Source: an uncultured Pelosinus sp. (GTDB taxonomy: Bacteria > Bacillota > Negativicutes > Sporomusales > Acetonemataceae). Taken from it: a stretch of 64,000 nucleotides of DNA. Shown piece after piece: positions 40,910-47,733 of this stretch (positions within the stretch are counted from its first letter, which is position 1; every line of letters begins with the position of its first letter). The DNA is taken from positions 22,253-86,252 of the forward strand of contig UQPB01000011.1 in assembly GCA_900542835.1 (NCBI GenBank), in the 5' to 3' direction. The notes beneath the pieces are model-generated. The model searched no databases. It saw only the letters and a list, made by a program, of their open reading frames with translations, and was not told where the DNA came from. The position numbers and the translations under genes were made by a program.

Positions 40910-41803
40910 ATGCCGGCAATCGATCAGGGAAGCAGCCACAAACTGAAGCTGATGTATGACAACTATATCCGGATGCTGTTTGTGGCTTCCGCTGCGTTAA
41001 TGGCAGTGATTATTTTTGCGATCATTTTGTTTATCGGCCAGCAGGGGCTGCTGACCTTTAAAGAAGTCACGCCGCTGGAGTTTTTCCTGTCAGCAAAATG
41101 GGACCCGACTGACGGCCGTTACGGCGCCTTAAGCTTTATTCTCGGCTCAATCTGTACGACCTTTCTCGCCGTGCTCATCGGTGCGCCGCTGGGACTGGCG
41201 GGAGCGGTTTTCCTGGCTAAGATCGCTCCCCAGAGCGTCAGACGGTTCATGCGCCCGGCAACGGATTTATATGTAGCCGTGCCGTCAGTTGTTTACGGCT
41301 ATATCGGGCTTACCGTTCTTATTCCGTTTATCCGCGTGCATTTTGACGCCGGATCGGGATTTGGACTGCTGGCAGCATCGCTGATACTGGCGGTTATGAT
41401 TCTGCCGACCGTTATTACTATTTCCGAGGACGCCATTCGTTCTGTGCCGGCAAATCTGGAGGAAGCGTCGCTGGCTCTCGGCGCTACCCGCTGGCAGACT
41501 GTTCGCCGCGTCCTGCTGCCGGCGGCGGCTCCCGGCATTCTAACGGCGATTATCCTGGCTATGGCCAGGGCGATTGGCGAAACAATGGCGGTGCAGATGG
41601 TAATCGGCAACACGCCGCTGCTGCCCAAGTCGCTGCTGACACCGACCGCAACCCTTACCAGTGAAATTGTTGTTGAGATGGGCAATACGCCGTTTGGGTC
41701 GACCTGGGGCAACTCCCTGTTCTTAATGGCGCTGGTCCTGCTGGCTATTTCCTTATTGATGATTGTGTGCATCCGTCATATCGGCAAGAGGAGGTTTGCC
41801 TGA
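40910..41803 (+). CDS. pstC: Phosphate ABC transporter permease PstC
   Basis: First membrane subunit of the Pst importer, 297 residues with six helices. The permease coupling loop reads 'EDAIRSVPANLEEASLALGATRWQTVRRVLLP', a PstC/PstA hallmark (shown here in part: NLEEASLALGATRWQTV). 'AVPSVVYGYIGLTVLIPF' is also family-typical. AGGATGTGAAC precedes the ATG, a modest ribosome-binding site. The stop overlaps the pstA start by one base (TGATG). Confidence 0.95.
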   Translation: MPAIDQGSSHKLKLMYDNYIRMLFVASAALMAVIIFAIILFIGQQGLLTFKEVTPLEFFLSAKWDPTDGRYGALSFILGSICTTFLAVLIGAPLGLAGAVFLAKIAPQSVRRFMRPATDLYVAVPSVVYGYIGLTVLIPFIRVHFDAGSGFGLLAASLILAVMILPTVITISEDAIRSVPANLEEASLALGATRWQTVRRVLLPAAAPGILTAIILAMARAIGETMAVQMVIGNTPLLPKSLLTPTATLTSEIVVEMGNTPFGSTWGNSLFLMALVLLAISLLMIVCIRHIGKRRFA

Positions 41804-42660
41804 TGTCGCCTCGGTTTAGCGATAAATTAGCAACTGCAGTCATGTGGCTTGCGGCGTTGCTGATTCTTGGCATCCTGTTCTGCTTTTTGGGGTATATGCT
41901 GATCCAAGGCCTGCCGGTTCTGTCCTGGAATTTCATTTTCGGCATGTCGAGCGATACTCAGGCCGGCGGCGGCGTCGGTCCGCAGCTGTTCAATTCGTTT
42001 TATATCCTGATCCTATCGCTGGCGTTTGCCATTCCTGTGGCTGTCGGTGCCGGCATTTATCTGGCTGAATACGCCTCGGACAACTGGCTGACCAATCTGG
42101 TCCGGCTCAGCACGGAAAGCCTGGCTACCGTTCCGTCCATCGTACTCGGTCTGTTCGGAATGATCGTATTTGTCAATATAGCCGGCTTTGGTATCAGCAT
42201 TATTGCCGGCTCGCTGTCACTGATGCTGTTAAACCTGCCGGTACTGGTACGGGTAACGGAAGAATCGCTGCGGACGGTTCCGGCTTCTTTCCGTGAAGCC
42301 AGCCTGGCGCTGGGGGCGACCAAGTGGCAAACCATCTGGCGTGTCATTCTGCCTAATGCCCTGCCGGGAATTATTACCGGTGTAACCCTGACTGCCGGCA
42401 GGGCCCTGGGCGAAACCGCCATTCTTATTTTTACCGCCGGCACCACCGTGTCGCGCAATTTGCCTGATATCGACCTGCTAGCCTCGGGCGAGACGCTGGC
42501 TGTGCATATGTGGTATGTCATGGCGCTAGGCCTGGTGCCTGACCGGCTGGATATCGCCAACGGCATTGGCGCACTGCTGATTATTGTAGTGCTGCTGTTT
42601 AATCTCGCACTGACTGTGCCTGCTGAATTGATGCGGCGCCGCATGGGCGGCGGCCGTTGA
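41803..42660 (+). CDS. pstA: Phosphate ABC transporter permease PstA
   Basis: Second membrane subunit, 285 residues with six helices. Landmarks: GIYLAEYASDNWLTNLVRL, 'TVPSIVLGLFGMIVFV', coupling loop ASFREASLALGATKWQTIWR and 'GRALGETAILIFTAG'. Start ATG 41803 overlaps the pstC stop and has GAGGAGG (41789-41795) upstream inside pstC. The pstB gene is not downstream as usual but 9 kb upstream. Confidence 0.95.
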   Translation: MSPRFSDKLATAVMWLAALLILGILFCFLGYMLIQGLPVLSWNFIFGMSSDTQAGGGVGPQLFNSFYILILSLAFAIPVAVGAGIYLAEYASDNWLTNLVRLSTESLATVPSIVLGLFGMIVFVNIAGFGISIIAGSLSLMLLNLPVLVRVTEESLRTVPASFREASLALGATKWQTIWRVILPNALPGIITGVTLTAGRALGETAILIFTAGTTVSRNLPDIDLLASGETLAVHMWYVMALGLVPDRLDIANGIGALLIIVVLLFNLALTVPAELMRRRMGGGR

Positions 42661-42674
42661 CAGGAGAGAGAAAT

Positions 42675-44465
42675 ATGCCTGGCGATTTTACAATACCTGA
42701 CCCTGATTCGCACACGGATTCCGTGGAGGCTGAACTACGGTCAATTATCGCCAATCGCGATATTTATACCGTGTTTCAGCCGATTGTTTCGCTGACTGAC
42801 GCCACGATTATCGGCTACGAAGCGTTAAGCCGCGGCCCTGCGGGTTCGTCGCTGGAGCAGCCCGACCGTCTGTTTGCCGCTGCCGCCGCTTTGGACCTGC
42901 TGTGGGAACTGGATCTCTTATGCCGCTTCCGGGCGTTGGAGACGGCCAACGGCCTGCTGGAAAACTATCTGCTGTTCATCAATGTCGACCCCAAGATCAT
43001 CAATGACCCGCGGTTTCAGAAAGGCTTGACCCGCGGCTATTTAAACGCCGCCGCGCATGATATTCTGGGCATTGTCTTTGAAATCACCGAGAAGACGGCG
43101 GTGCAGGATTATAAAGCATTTCGCCGCATTCTCGACAATTATACCAGTCAGGGCTATCAGATTGCGCTTGATGATACCGGTTCCGGTTATTCCGGCCTCA
43201 CCTTGCTGGCAGAGACTCGGCCGCAGTATGTCAAGCTGGATATGGAGCTGGTCAGGCATATTGACAAGGATTCGCTGAAGCAGGCCCTGATCCGCTCTCT
43301 GTGCCAGTTTGCCGACGCCAGCAATATTAAGCTGATCGCCGAAGGCATTGAGACTGTCAACGAGCTGGAGTGCCTGATCGACATCGGTGTTCATTATGGT
43401 CAGGGCTTTTTTCTGCAGCGGCCGGCCGCCGGACCTATTGCTCTCAATGCGGCTATGGTACTGCATATCCGCGAGCGGAATGACGCAAAGCAAAGGCAAA
43501 TGTTCTGTCCGACTCTATCTGTTCCTATCGGTGAGATCGCCCGCCGTGATCCCTCGTTTCCGCCGCAGGCGTCGGGCCAGGAAATGATTGCTTATTTTAA
43601 TCGCAATCCGGCGGTACAGGGAATTCCGATTGTTGAGAACGGCAGGCCGCTGGGATTATTATCAAAGCATAAGTTTCTTGGCCACCTGGCTACGCAATAC
43701 GGTGTCGCCATTTATATGAACCGCCCGGTACATCTTCTGATGGATAAAAATCCGTTGATTGTCGACTGGAGTACGCCGCTGGAGCAGGTGAGCACATTTG
43801 CCGTGGCCCGTTCGGACGAACGCCTGTATGATTATATCATTGTCACCCAGGATAACGCCTATTACGGCATAACCACCGTAAAAGCGCTGCTGGAAAAAAC
43901 CACTCAGTTAGAAGTTACCCGGGCGAAATACGCAAATCCCCTGACCGGGCTGCCAGGCAACTTTCTGATTGAGCAGGAATTGAAGCGGGCTGTCTGCGAC
44001 GGTCAGGATTATGCGGTGCTGTATTTTGACCTGGATAATTTCAAGGCCTATAATGACCTATATGGATTTGAGAATGGTGATAAAATTCTTATCTTTACAG
44101 CGCAGACAATTCAAGCCGGCCTGGACCAATATCAGCCGTCCGGGGCTTTTTTGGGCCATATCGGCGGCGATGATTTTGTTGCTGTAATCAAGAATGATAA
44201 CGCAGCCGGCTTATGTGAAGCGATTATTGCCGCATTTGACCGCCAGATAGGCGCTTTTTACAGTGAGCGAGACCGTGAGCAGGGATTTGTTATCTCCAAG
44301 AACCGGCATGGCAGTGACGAACAGTTCCCTTTGATTTCGATCTCAATCGGTGTGGTTACCGGCCGTCGCAATCGCTTTACCAGCCATCTGCAGATTGGCG
44401 AAGCCGCCAGCCTGGTCAAGAAGGAGTGCAAGCTGACCTGGCAGAGCTGCTATCATATCGCCTGA
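42675..44465 (+). CDS. EAL-CBS-GGDDF cyclic-di-GMP signalling protein
   Basis: Soluble protein of 596 residues. EAL domain (about 25-260): GYEALSRGP, FINVDP, VFEITEKTA, LDDTGSGYSG and IAEGIE keep the catalytic residues of a c-di-GMP phosphodiesterase. Two CBS-like segments (about 275-395) could sense an adenine nucleotide. The C-terminal GGDEF domain (about 425-590: 'YFDLDNFKAYNDLYG') carries GGDDF (497-501) instead of GG(D/E)EF, so cyclase activity is doubtful and a GTP-sensing role possible. ATG 42675 follows CAGGAGAG. Located 14 bases after pstA, so probably co-transcribed with the Pho regulon. Confidence 0.88.
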   Translation: MPGDFTIPDPDSHTDSVEAELRSIIANRDIYTVFQPIVSLTDATIIGYEALSRGPAGSSLEQPDRLFAAAAALDLLWELDLLCRFRALETANGLLENYLLFINVDPKIINDPRFQKGLTRGYLNAAAHDILGIVFEITEKTAVQDYKAFRRILDNYTSQGYQIALDDTGSGYSGLTLLAETRPQYVKLDMELVRHIDKDSLKQALIRSLCQFADASNIKLIAEGIETVNELECLIDIGVHYGQGFFLQRPAAGPIALNAAMVLHIRERNDAKQRQMFCPTLSVPIGEIARRDPSFPPQASGQEMIAYFNRNPAVQGIPIVENGRPLGLLSKHKFLGHLATQYGVAIYMNRPVHLLMDKNPLIVDWSTPLEQVSTFAVARSDERLYDYIIVTQDNAYYGITTVKALLEKTTQLEVTRAKYANPLTGLPGNFLIEQELKRAVCDGQDYAVLYFDLDNFKAYNDLYGFENGDKILIFTAQTIQAGLDQYQPSGAFLGHIGGDDFVAVIKNDNAAGLCEAIIAAFDRQIGAFYSERDREQGFVISKNRHGSDEQFPLISISIGVVTGRRNRFTSHLQIGEAASLVKKECKLTWQSCYHIA

Positions 44466-44472
44466 TCCTTAC

Positions 44473-44497
44473 AGACGCGCAAGCGTCTTGTTTTGTT
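44473..44497 (+). terminator. Terminator of the pstC-pstA-EAL operon
   Basis: Stem AGACGC/GCGTCT with GCAA tetraloop and TGTTTTGTT tail, eight bases after the stop. An identical hairpin recurs at 44637. Confidence 0.75.
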
Positions 44498-44512
44498 GAA
44501 ACCTTATTTTCA

Positions 44513-44633
44513 GGCCGTTCAGAAAGCCCCGGATACTAGGCGGACTCGCGAGCCCAGCAGCAACGCGTACGGAAAGGTACGCTAGCAATGGGATTGCCGA
44601 GGCAACAACGTAAGTGGGGCTTTATCAACGGCC
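44513..44633. repeat. 121-bp palindromic element between duplicated terminators
   Basis: Ends are GGCCGTTCAGAAAGCCCC (44513-44530) and its near-inverted copy GGGGCTTTATCAACGGCC (44616-44633). Inside, GCGTACGGAAAGGTACGC and other short palindromes indicate an RNA- or DNA-hairpin-forming unit. The hairpin AGACGCGCAAGCGTCTTG stands on both sides (44473 and 44637), as though an end had been duplicated on insertion. No gene inside. Confidence 0.65.
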
Positions 44634-44636
44634 TGC

Positions 44637-44661
44637 AGACGCGCAAGCGTCTTGTTTTGTT
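44637..44661 (+). terminator. Second copy of the AGACGC hairpin terminator
   Basis: Same stem-loop and tail as at 44473, directly after the palindromic element. Confidence 0.65.
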
Positions 44662-44677
44662 TGGCCTGCGCCCGCTG

Positions 44678-44708
44678 CGCATGAGCCGGCCCTTTTTCCG
44701 CCATACTA
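44678..44708 (+). promoter_or_regulatory. Possible sigma-G-type promoter of the second SpoIID-like gene
   Basis: CATACTA (44702-44708) is a perfect sigma-G -10; 18 bp upstream CGCATG (44678-44683) keeps four of six bases of TGCATA. The predicted start point is only a few bases before the ribosome-binding site, so confidence is limited. Confidence 0.35.
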
Positions 44709-44732
44709 GTAAAAACGGATGGGGGAATGGAT

Positions 44733-45692
44733 ATGCGTTTGATGAGATGGCGACTGGTAATCGCCGTTCTTGTTATGCTGTCGTTGGGCCTGAGCGGCTG
44801 CAATTTATTCAAATCACCGCAGCAGAAGCCGCTGACGCCGCAGCCGCAGCAGGAAGCACAGGCAAAGGAGCCGGATATTACTGTCTACATGCATGAAACC
44901 GGCGAAAAAAAGACAATGAAAATGGAGGACTACATTGCCGGCGTAGTCGCCGGTGAAATGAAGCCTGACTGGCCGGTAACGGCGCTGGCGGCTCAGGCAA
45001 TTATCGCCAGAACCTTTACCCTGGAAGCAATTGAGACAAAGGGTGGCGTCAAGGAGCGCGGCACGCAGGCTTCGACCGATATTAAAGAGTTTCAGGCTTA
45101 TAACGGCAAGGCTGTCAATGATAATATCCGCAAAGCTGTGGAGATGACGCGCGGCATGGTTGCGGTTTATCAGGGCAAACCGATCAAGGCCTGGTTCCAT
45201 GCCAGCGCCGGCGGACAGACGGCGTCGGCTAAGGAGGGGCTGGCGTACAATGAAGCCGAACCGCCGTATATCCGGCCGGTGCAGTCGCCGGATGATCTGG
45301 CTCCTGCGGATATAAAAAATTGGGAAGCCCGCTTTACCAAGGAGGAAGTGATCGCCGCCTTGCAGAAAAGCGGCAAGCAGGTTAATGATATTGCCAGTAT
45401 GAGTATTGCCGAAAAAGGGCCGTCCGGACGGACGACGGTATTTAACATCAATGGCGCGACTACTGCCGCACCGCCGCTGCGGGTAGCGCTTGACAGCACC
45501 AAGCTAAAATCGCTGCTGTTGGATTCTGTGGACGTAAGTGAAGACCATGTAAGTTTCCGCGGTAAAGGCTATGGACACGGGGTTGGCATGTCGCAGTGGG
45601 GCGCGAATAAAATGGCGGTCGACGGTAAGAGTCCCGAGGATATCATCCGCCATTATTTCAAGGATGTAACGGTCGAAAAACGCTGGCAATAA
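44733..45692 (+). CDS. SpoIID/LytB-domain lipoprotein
   Basis: Second SpoIID-family protein of the window, 319 residues, here with a lipobox (LGLSGC, Cys23) instead of a membrane anchor. The domain features are clear: 'YIAGVVAGEM', 'VTALAAQAIIARTFTLEAI', 'WFHASAGGQTASAKEG' and the C-terminal GYGHGVGMSQWGANKMA with HYFKDV. Predicted peptidoglycan lytic activity at the outer face of the membrane. ATG 44733 is seven bases after GGATGGGGG; ATG 44727 is too close to it. It stands between the phosphate island and yabP. Confidence 0.86.
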   Translation: MRLMRWRLVIAVLVMLSLGLSGCNLFKSPQQKPLTPQPQQEAQAKEPDITVYMHETGEKKTMKMEDYIAGVVAGEMKPDWPVTALAAQAIIARTFTLEAIETKGGVKERGTQASTDIKEFQAYNGKAVNDNIRKAVEMTRGMVAVYQGKPIKAWFHASAGGQTASAKEGLAYNEAEPPYIRPVQSPDDLAPADIKNWEARFTKEEVIAALQKSGKQVNDIASMSIAEKGPSGRTTVFNINGATTAAPPLRVALDSTKLKSLLLDSVDVSEDHVSFRGKGYGHGVGMSQWGANKMAVDGKSPEDIIRHYFKDVTVEKRWQ

Positions 45693-45738
45693 GTTTGCCT
45701 GGCACGGCAGCGGGGATAAGGGAACAGCGGATAGAGTT

Positions 45739-45775
45739 GCAAAGGCAAGCGCCGCCTGGCGGCGCTTGCCTTTGC
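45739..45775 (+). terminator. Strong hairpin after the SpoIID-like lipoprotein gene
   Basis: Inverted repeat of 18 bp (45739-45756 and 45758-45775), core GCAAGCGCCGCC/GGCGGCGCTTGC. No clean T-run, but the stem is among the strongest in the window and lies 46 bases after the stop. Confidence 0.6.
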
Positions 45776-45871
45776 CATGCGGCGGTTCCTCCAGCGGTTT
45801 TTTTATTGGCATGGACTACTTTTGGCCGTCACGGCATATAGATATGTAACAAGCTGATAGGAGGAGAAGAC

Positions 45872-46153
45872 ATGCCGGCTGACGATAAAAACCCGCAGTG
45901 GCGTCATCAGATTGTGCTTACCGATCGCGAGGTTATGCAGGTTGACGGCGTACTCGGTTTAGGCAGTTTTGACGAACGGGAAATCGCCATGGAAACCGAG
46001 CAGGGGGCGTTGTTGATCAGGGGCGAGGAACTGGATATTAAGCAGTTGAATCTGGATAAAGGCAGTATCGTCATTGAAGGGTTGATCAAACTGATCTCCT
46101 ATGATGACGAATCACGCGGCAAAAAGGGACTGCTGGGCCGTCTGCTGAAATAG
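45872..46153 (+). CDS. yabP: Sporulation protein YabP
   Basis: A 93-residue protein of the YabP/YqfC family, expressed in the mother cell during spore formation in Bacillus. Family-typical features: HQIVLTDREVMQVDGVLGLGSFD, TEQGALLIRGEELDIKQLNLDKGSIVIEG as beta-rich centre, and the basic C-terminal GKKGLLGRLLK. AGGAGGAG precedes the ATG. YabQ starts three bases after the stop. This is where the ancestral order mazG-hup-yabP resumes. Confidence 0.93.
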   Translation: MPADDKNPQWRHQIVLTDREVMQVDGVLGLGSFDEREIAMETEQGALLIRGEELDIKQLNLDKGSIVIEGLIKLISYDDESRGKKGLLGRLLK

Positions 46154-46156
46154 GCC

Positions 46157-46612
46157 ATGGAGGAACAACTCTATACCTTCTGCCTGCTGACGGCGACCGG
46201 AGCGGCTCTGGCGCTTGCTTTTGACTGCTATCGGGCCGTCCGTATCGCGCTGCGCTGGCGAGCCCTTGCCACTGCGCTGGGCGATTTGCTGTATTGGCTG
46301 CTGGCGGCGGTGACCGTATTCGGCGCTCTGCTAAAAGGAAACTGGGGTGAAATCCGTTTTTATGTCTTTTTGGCGCTGGCCTCAGGCGCCGGGCTTTATT
46401 ATCGCTTTCTCAGCGCTTACGTCATGCATTTGCTCGCCAAAGCGCTGGTCGTCGCTGCCAGATTGCTGCGCATGGCCGGTGCGGTGCTGCGGTTTCTGCT
46501 GATCCGGCCGCTGCTGCTGCCTTTGCGCTGGCTATTCCGGCGCGCTGCCGCCGTCGGCGCTATCTGGCGGCGGCGTTTCGGCGCCAAGCCGGGAAATCCA
46601 CCTGATCTCTAA
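46157..46612 (+). CDS. yabQ: Spore cortex biosynthesis protein YabQ
   Basis: Integral membrane protein of 151 residues needed for cortex formation in Bacillus. Four hydrophobic segments (about 7-25, 38-58, 62-82, 90-125), the 'CLLTATGAALALAFDCYRAVR' opening and a basic C-terminus fit the family. Start directly behind yabP implies coupled translation. Confidence 0.88.
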   Translation: MEEQLYTFCLLTATGAALALAFDCYRAVRIALRWRALATALGDLLYWLLAAVTVFGALLKGNWGEIRFYVFLALASGAGLYYRFLSAYVMHLLAKALVVAARLLRMAGAVLRFLLIRPLLLPLRWLFRRAAAVGAIWRRRFGAKPGNPPDL

Positions 46613-46685
46613 TCGGGAAAAAGGAGTTTAGGCCCCAGGCGGAGAATGCAACAGGATAGCCGGTACCTGACAAGGAGGAAGAGGC

Positions 46686-46973
46686 ATGTCTCTGCCTAAG
46701 CGATATAAGATCAAATGGCTTAATCTGGCATTGGCGCTGCTGAGCCTGTATTTCTGTTACCTGGTTACTGATCGCTATCTGGAACTGGCGTCGATCCGGC
46801 GTGAAACCGCCGCCGTCCGGCAGCAGCTGGAGCAGGCGAAGAACCGGAATCAACAGCTGCAAGCCGAGAAGGAACTGCTGCTGCTGCCGGACTATGTGGA
46901 GAAACTTGCCCGCGAGCAGCTTGGTCTGGTAAAGCCGGGCGAAGTTCCGTACGTTCCGGCCGGTAAAAAGTAA
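46686..46973 (+). CDS. divIC: Septum formation initiator DivIC/FtsB
   Basis: Bitopic division protein, 95 residues: short basic cytoplasmic N-terminus, one membrane helix (about 11-28), then a leucine-rich coiled coil (RRETAAVRQQLEQAKNRNQQ) and the conserved end 'YVEKLAREQLGLVKPGE'. It forms the FtsLB/DivIC-FtsL complex at the septum. The yabQ-divIC-yabR order matches B. subtilis. AAGGAGGAAG precedes the ATG. Confidence 0.93.
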   Translation: MSLPKRYKIKWLNLALALLSLYFCYLVTDRYLELASIRRETAAVRQQLEQAKNRNQQLQAEKELLLLPDYVEKLAREQLGLVKPGEVPYVPAGKK

Positions 46974-47001
46974 ACGGAAAAAAGTAAACAGATTAAGATT
47001 C

Positions 47002-47031
47002 TTGACACAATTTACAGTCGAAGGGTATAAT
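47002..47031 (+). promoter_or_regulatory. Sigma-A promoter of yabR
   Basis: TTGACA (47002-47007), 18-bp spacer, TATAAT (47026-47031): both boxes perfect. Confidence 0.85.
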
Positions 47032-47064
47032 ATGGATGCATAACACATATTTAAGGGAGGACTT

Positions 47065-47490
47065 TTGATTAGCATGTCCATTGAAGTTGGCAGTATTGTT
47101 GAGGGAGTAGTGACAGGCATCACGAACTTCGGAGCGTTTATCGAACTGCCGGGTGGAAAGGTCGGTCTGATCCATATTTCAGAAGTGGCCGATGTTTACG
47201 TCCGTGACGTAAAAGATTTTTTAAAGGAACAAGATCGCGTCAAAGTTAAAGTCTTATCCATAGACGACCGCGGCAAAATCGGCTTGTCGATTAAACAGCT
47301 TCAGCCTCCTGCCCCCAGAAGACCTGCCAACGATTTCAGGCGCCCGATGCATCGGGTTGGCGCCGTTTCCTTTGAGGATAAGCTGAGCAAGTTCTTAAAA
47401 GACAGTGACGAGCGTCTGACCGATCTGAAGCGGAACACGGACTCCAAACGTGGCGGCGGCGGCAGAGGCGGCGCGCGCAAGGCAGAATAA
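47065..47490 (+). CDS. yabR: S1-domain RNA-binding protein YabR
   Basis: A 141-residue general-stress-type S1 protein. The S1 fold spans about 5-75 (EVGSIVEGVVTGITNFGAFIEL ... GLIHISEVADVYVRDV ... VKVLSIDDRGKIGLSIK); the C-terminal part is basic and Gly/Arg-rich, suited for RNA binding. Start is uncertain: GGGAGG (47055-47060) is four bases from TTG 47065 and 13 from ATG 47074; the family usually begins MSIEVG, which favours ATG 47074. Own promoter and terminator make it a single-gene unit. Confidence 0.88.
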   Translation: MISMSIEVGSIVEGVVTGITNFGAFIELPGGKVGLIHISEVADVYVRDVKDFLKEQDRVKVKVLSIDDRGKIGLSIKQLQPPAPRRPANDFRRPMHRVGAVSFEDKLSKFLKDSDERLTDLKRNTDSKRGGGGRGGARKAE

Positions 47491-47496
47491 GAAGAA

Positions 47497-47526
47497 ACCG
47501 AGGCCGGTTACGGCTTCGGTCTTTTT
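47497..47526 (+). terminator. Rho-independent terminator of yabR
   Basis: Stem ACCGAGGCCG/CGGCTTCGGT (one G-U pair) with loop GTTA, then CTTTTTT. Confidence 0.88.
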
Positions 47527-47733
47527 TATGATCCGCCATAATCCCTACCTATTCGCCGCTGTCAGGGCCATATTGCCGTGGCTGCTGTACTAAAGAGGTA
47601 AAGGGCAGCCGGATTTTTGCCAAATTGTGTAATTAAAATGTTCCAATTAGGCAAGGACGGCGGCTTTCTTTAGACAAAACCCTTTCTCTCCTTTGTGTAG
47701 AATAAAGATTGACGATAAAAGGAGAGTGGGATT

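Noticed and set aside
44588..44896. 102-codon open frame overlapping the palindromic element and the SpoIID-like lipoprotein start
   Set aside because: It runs through two hairpins and out of frame into a well-supported gene, with no motif.
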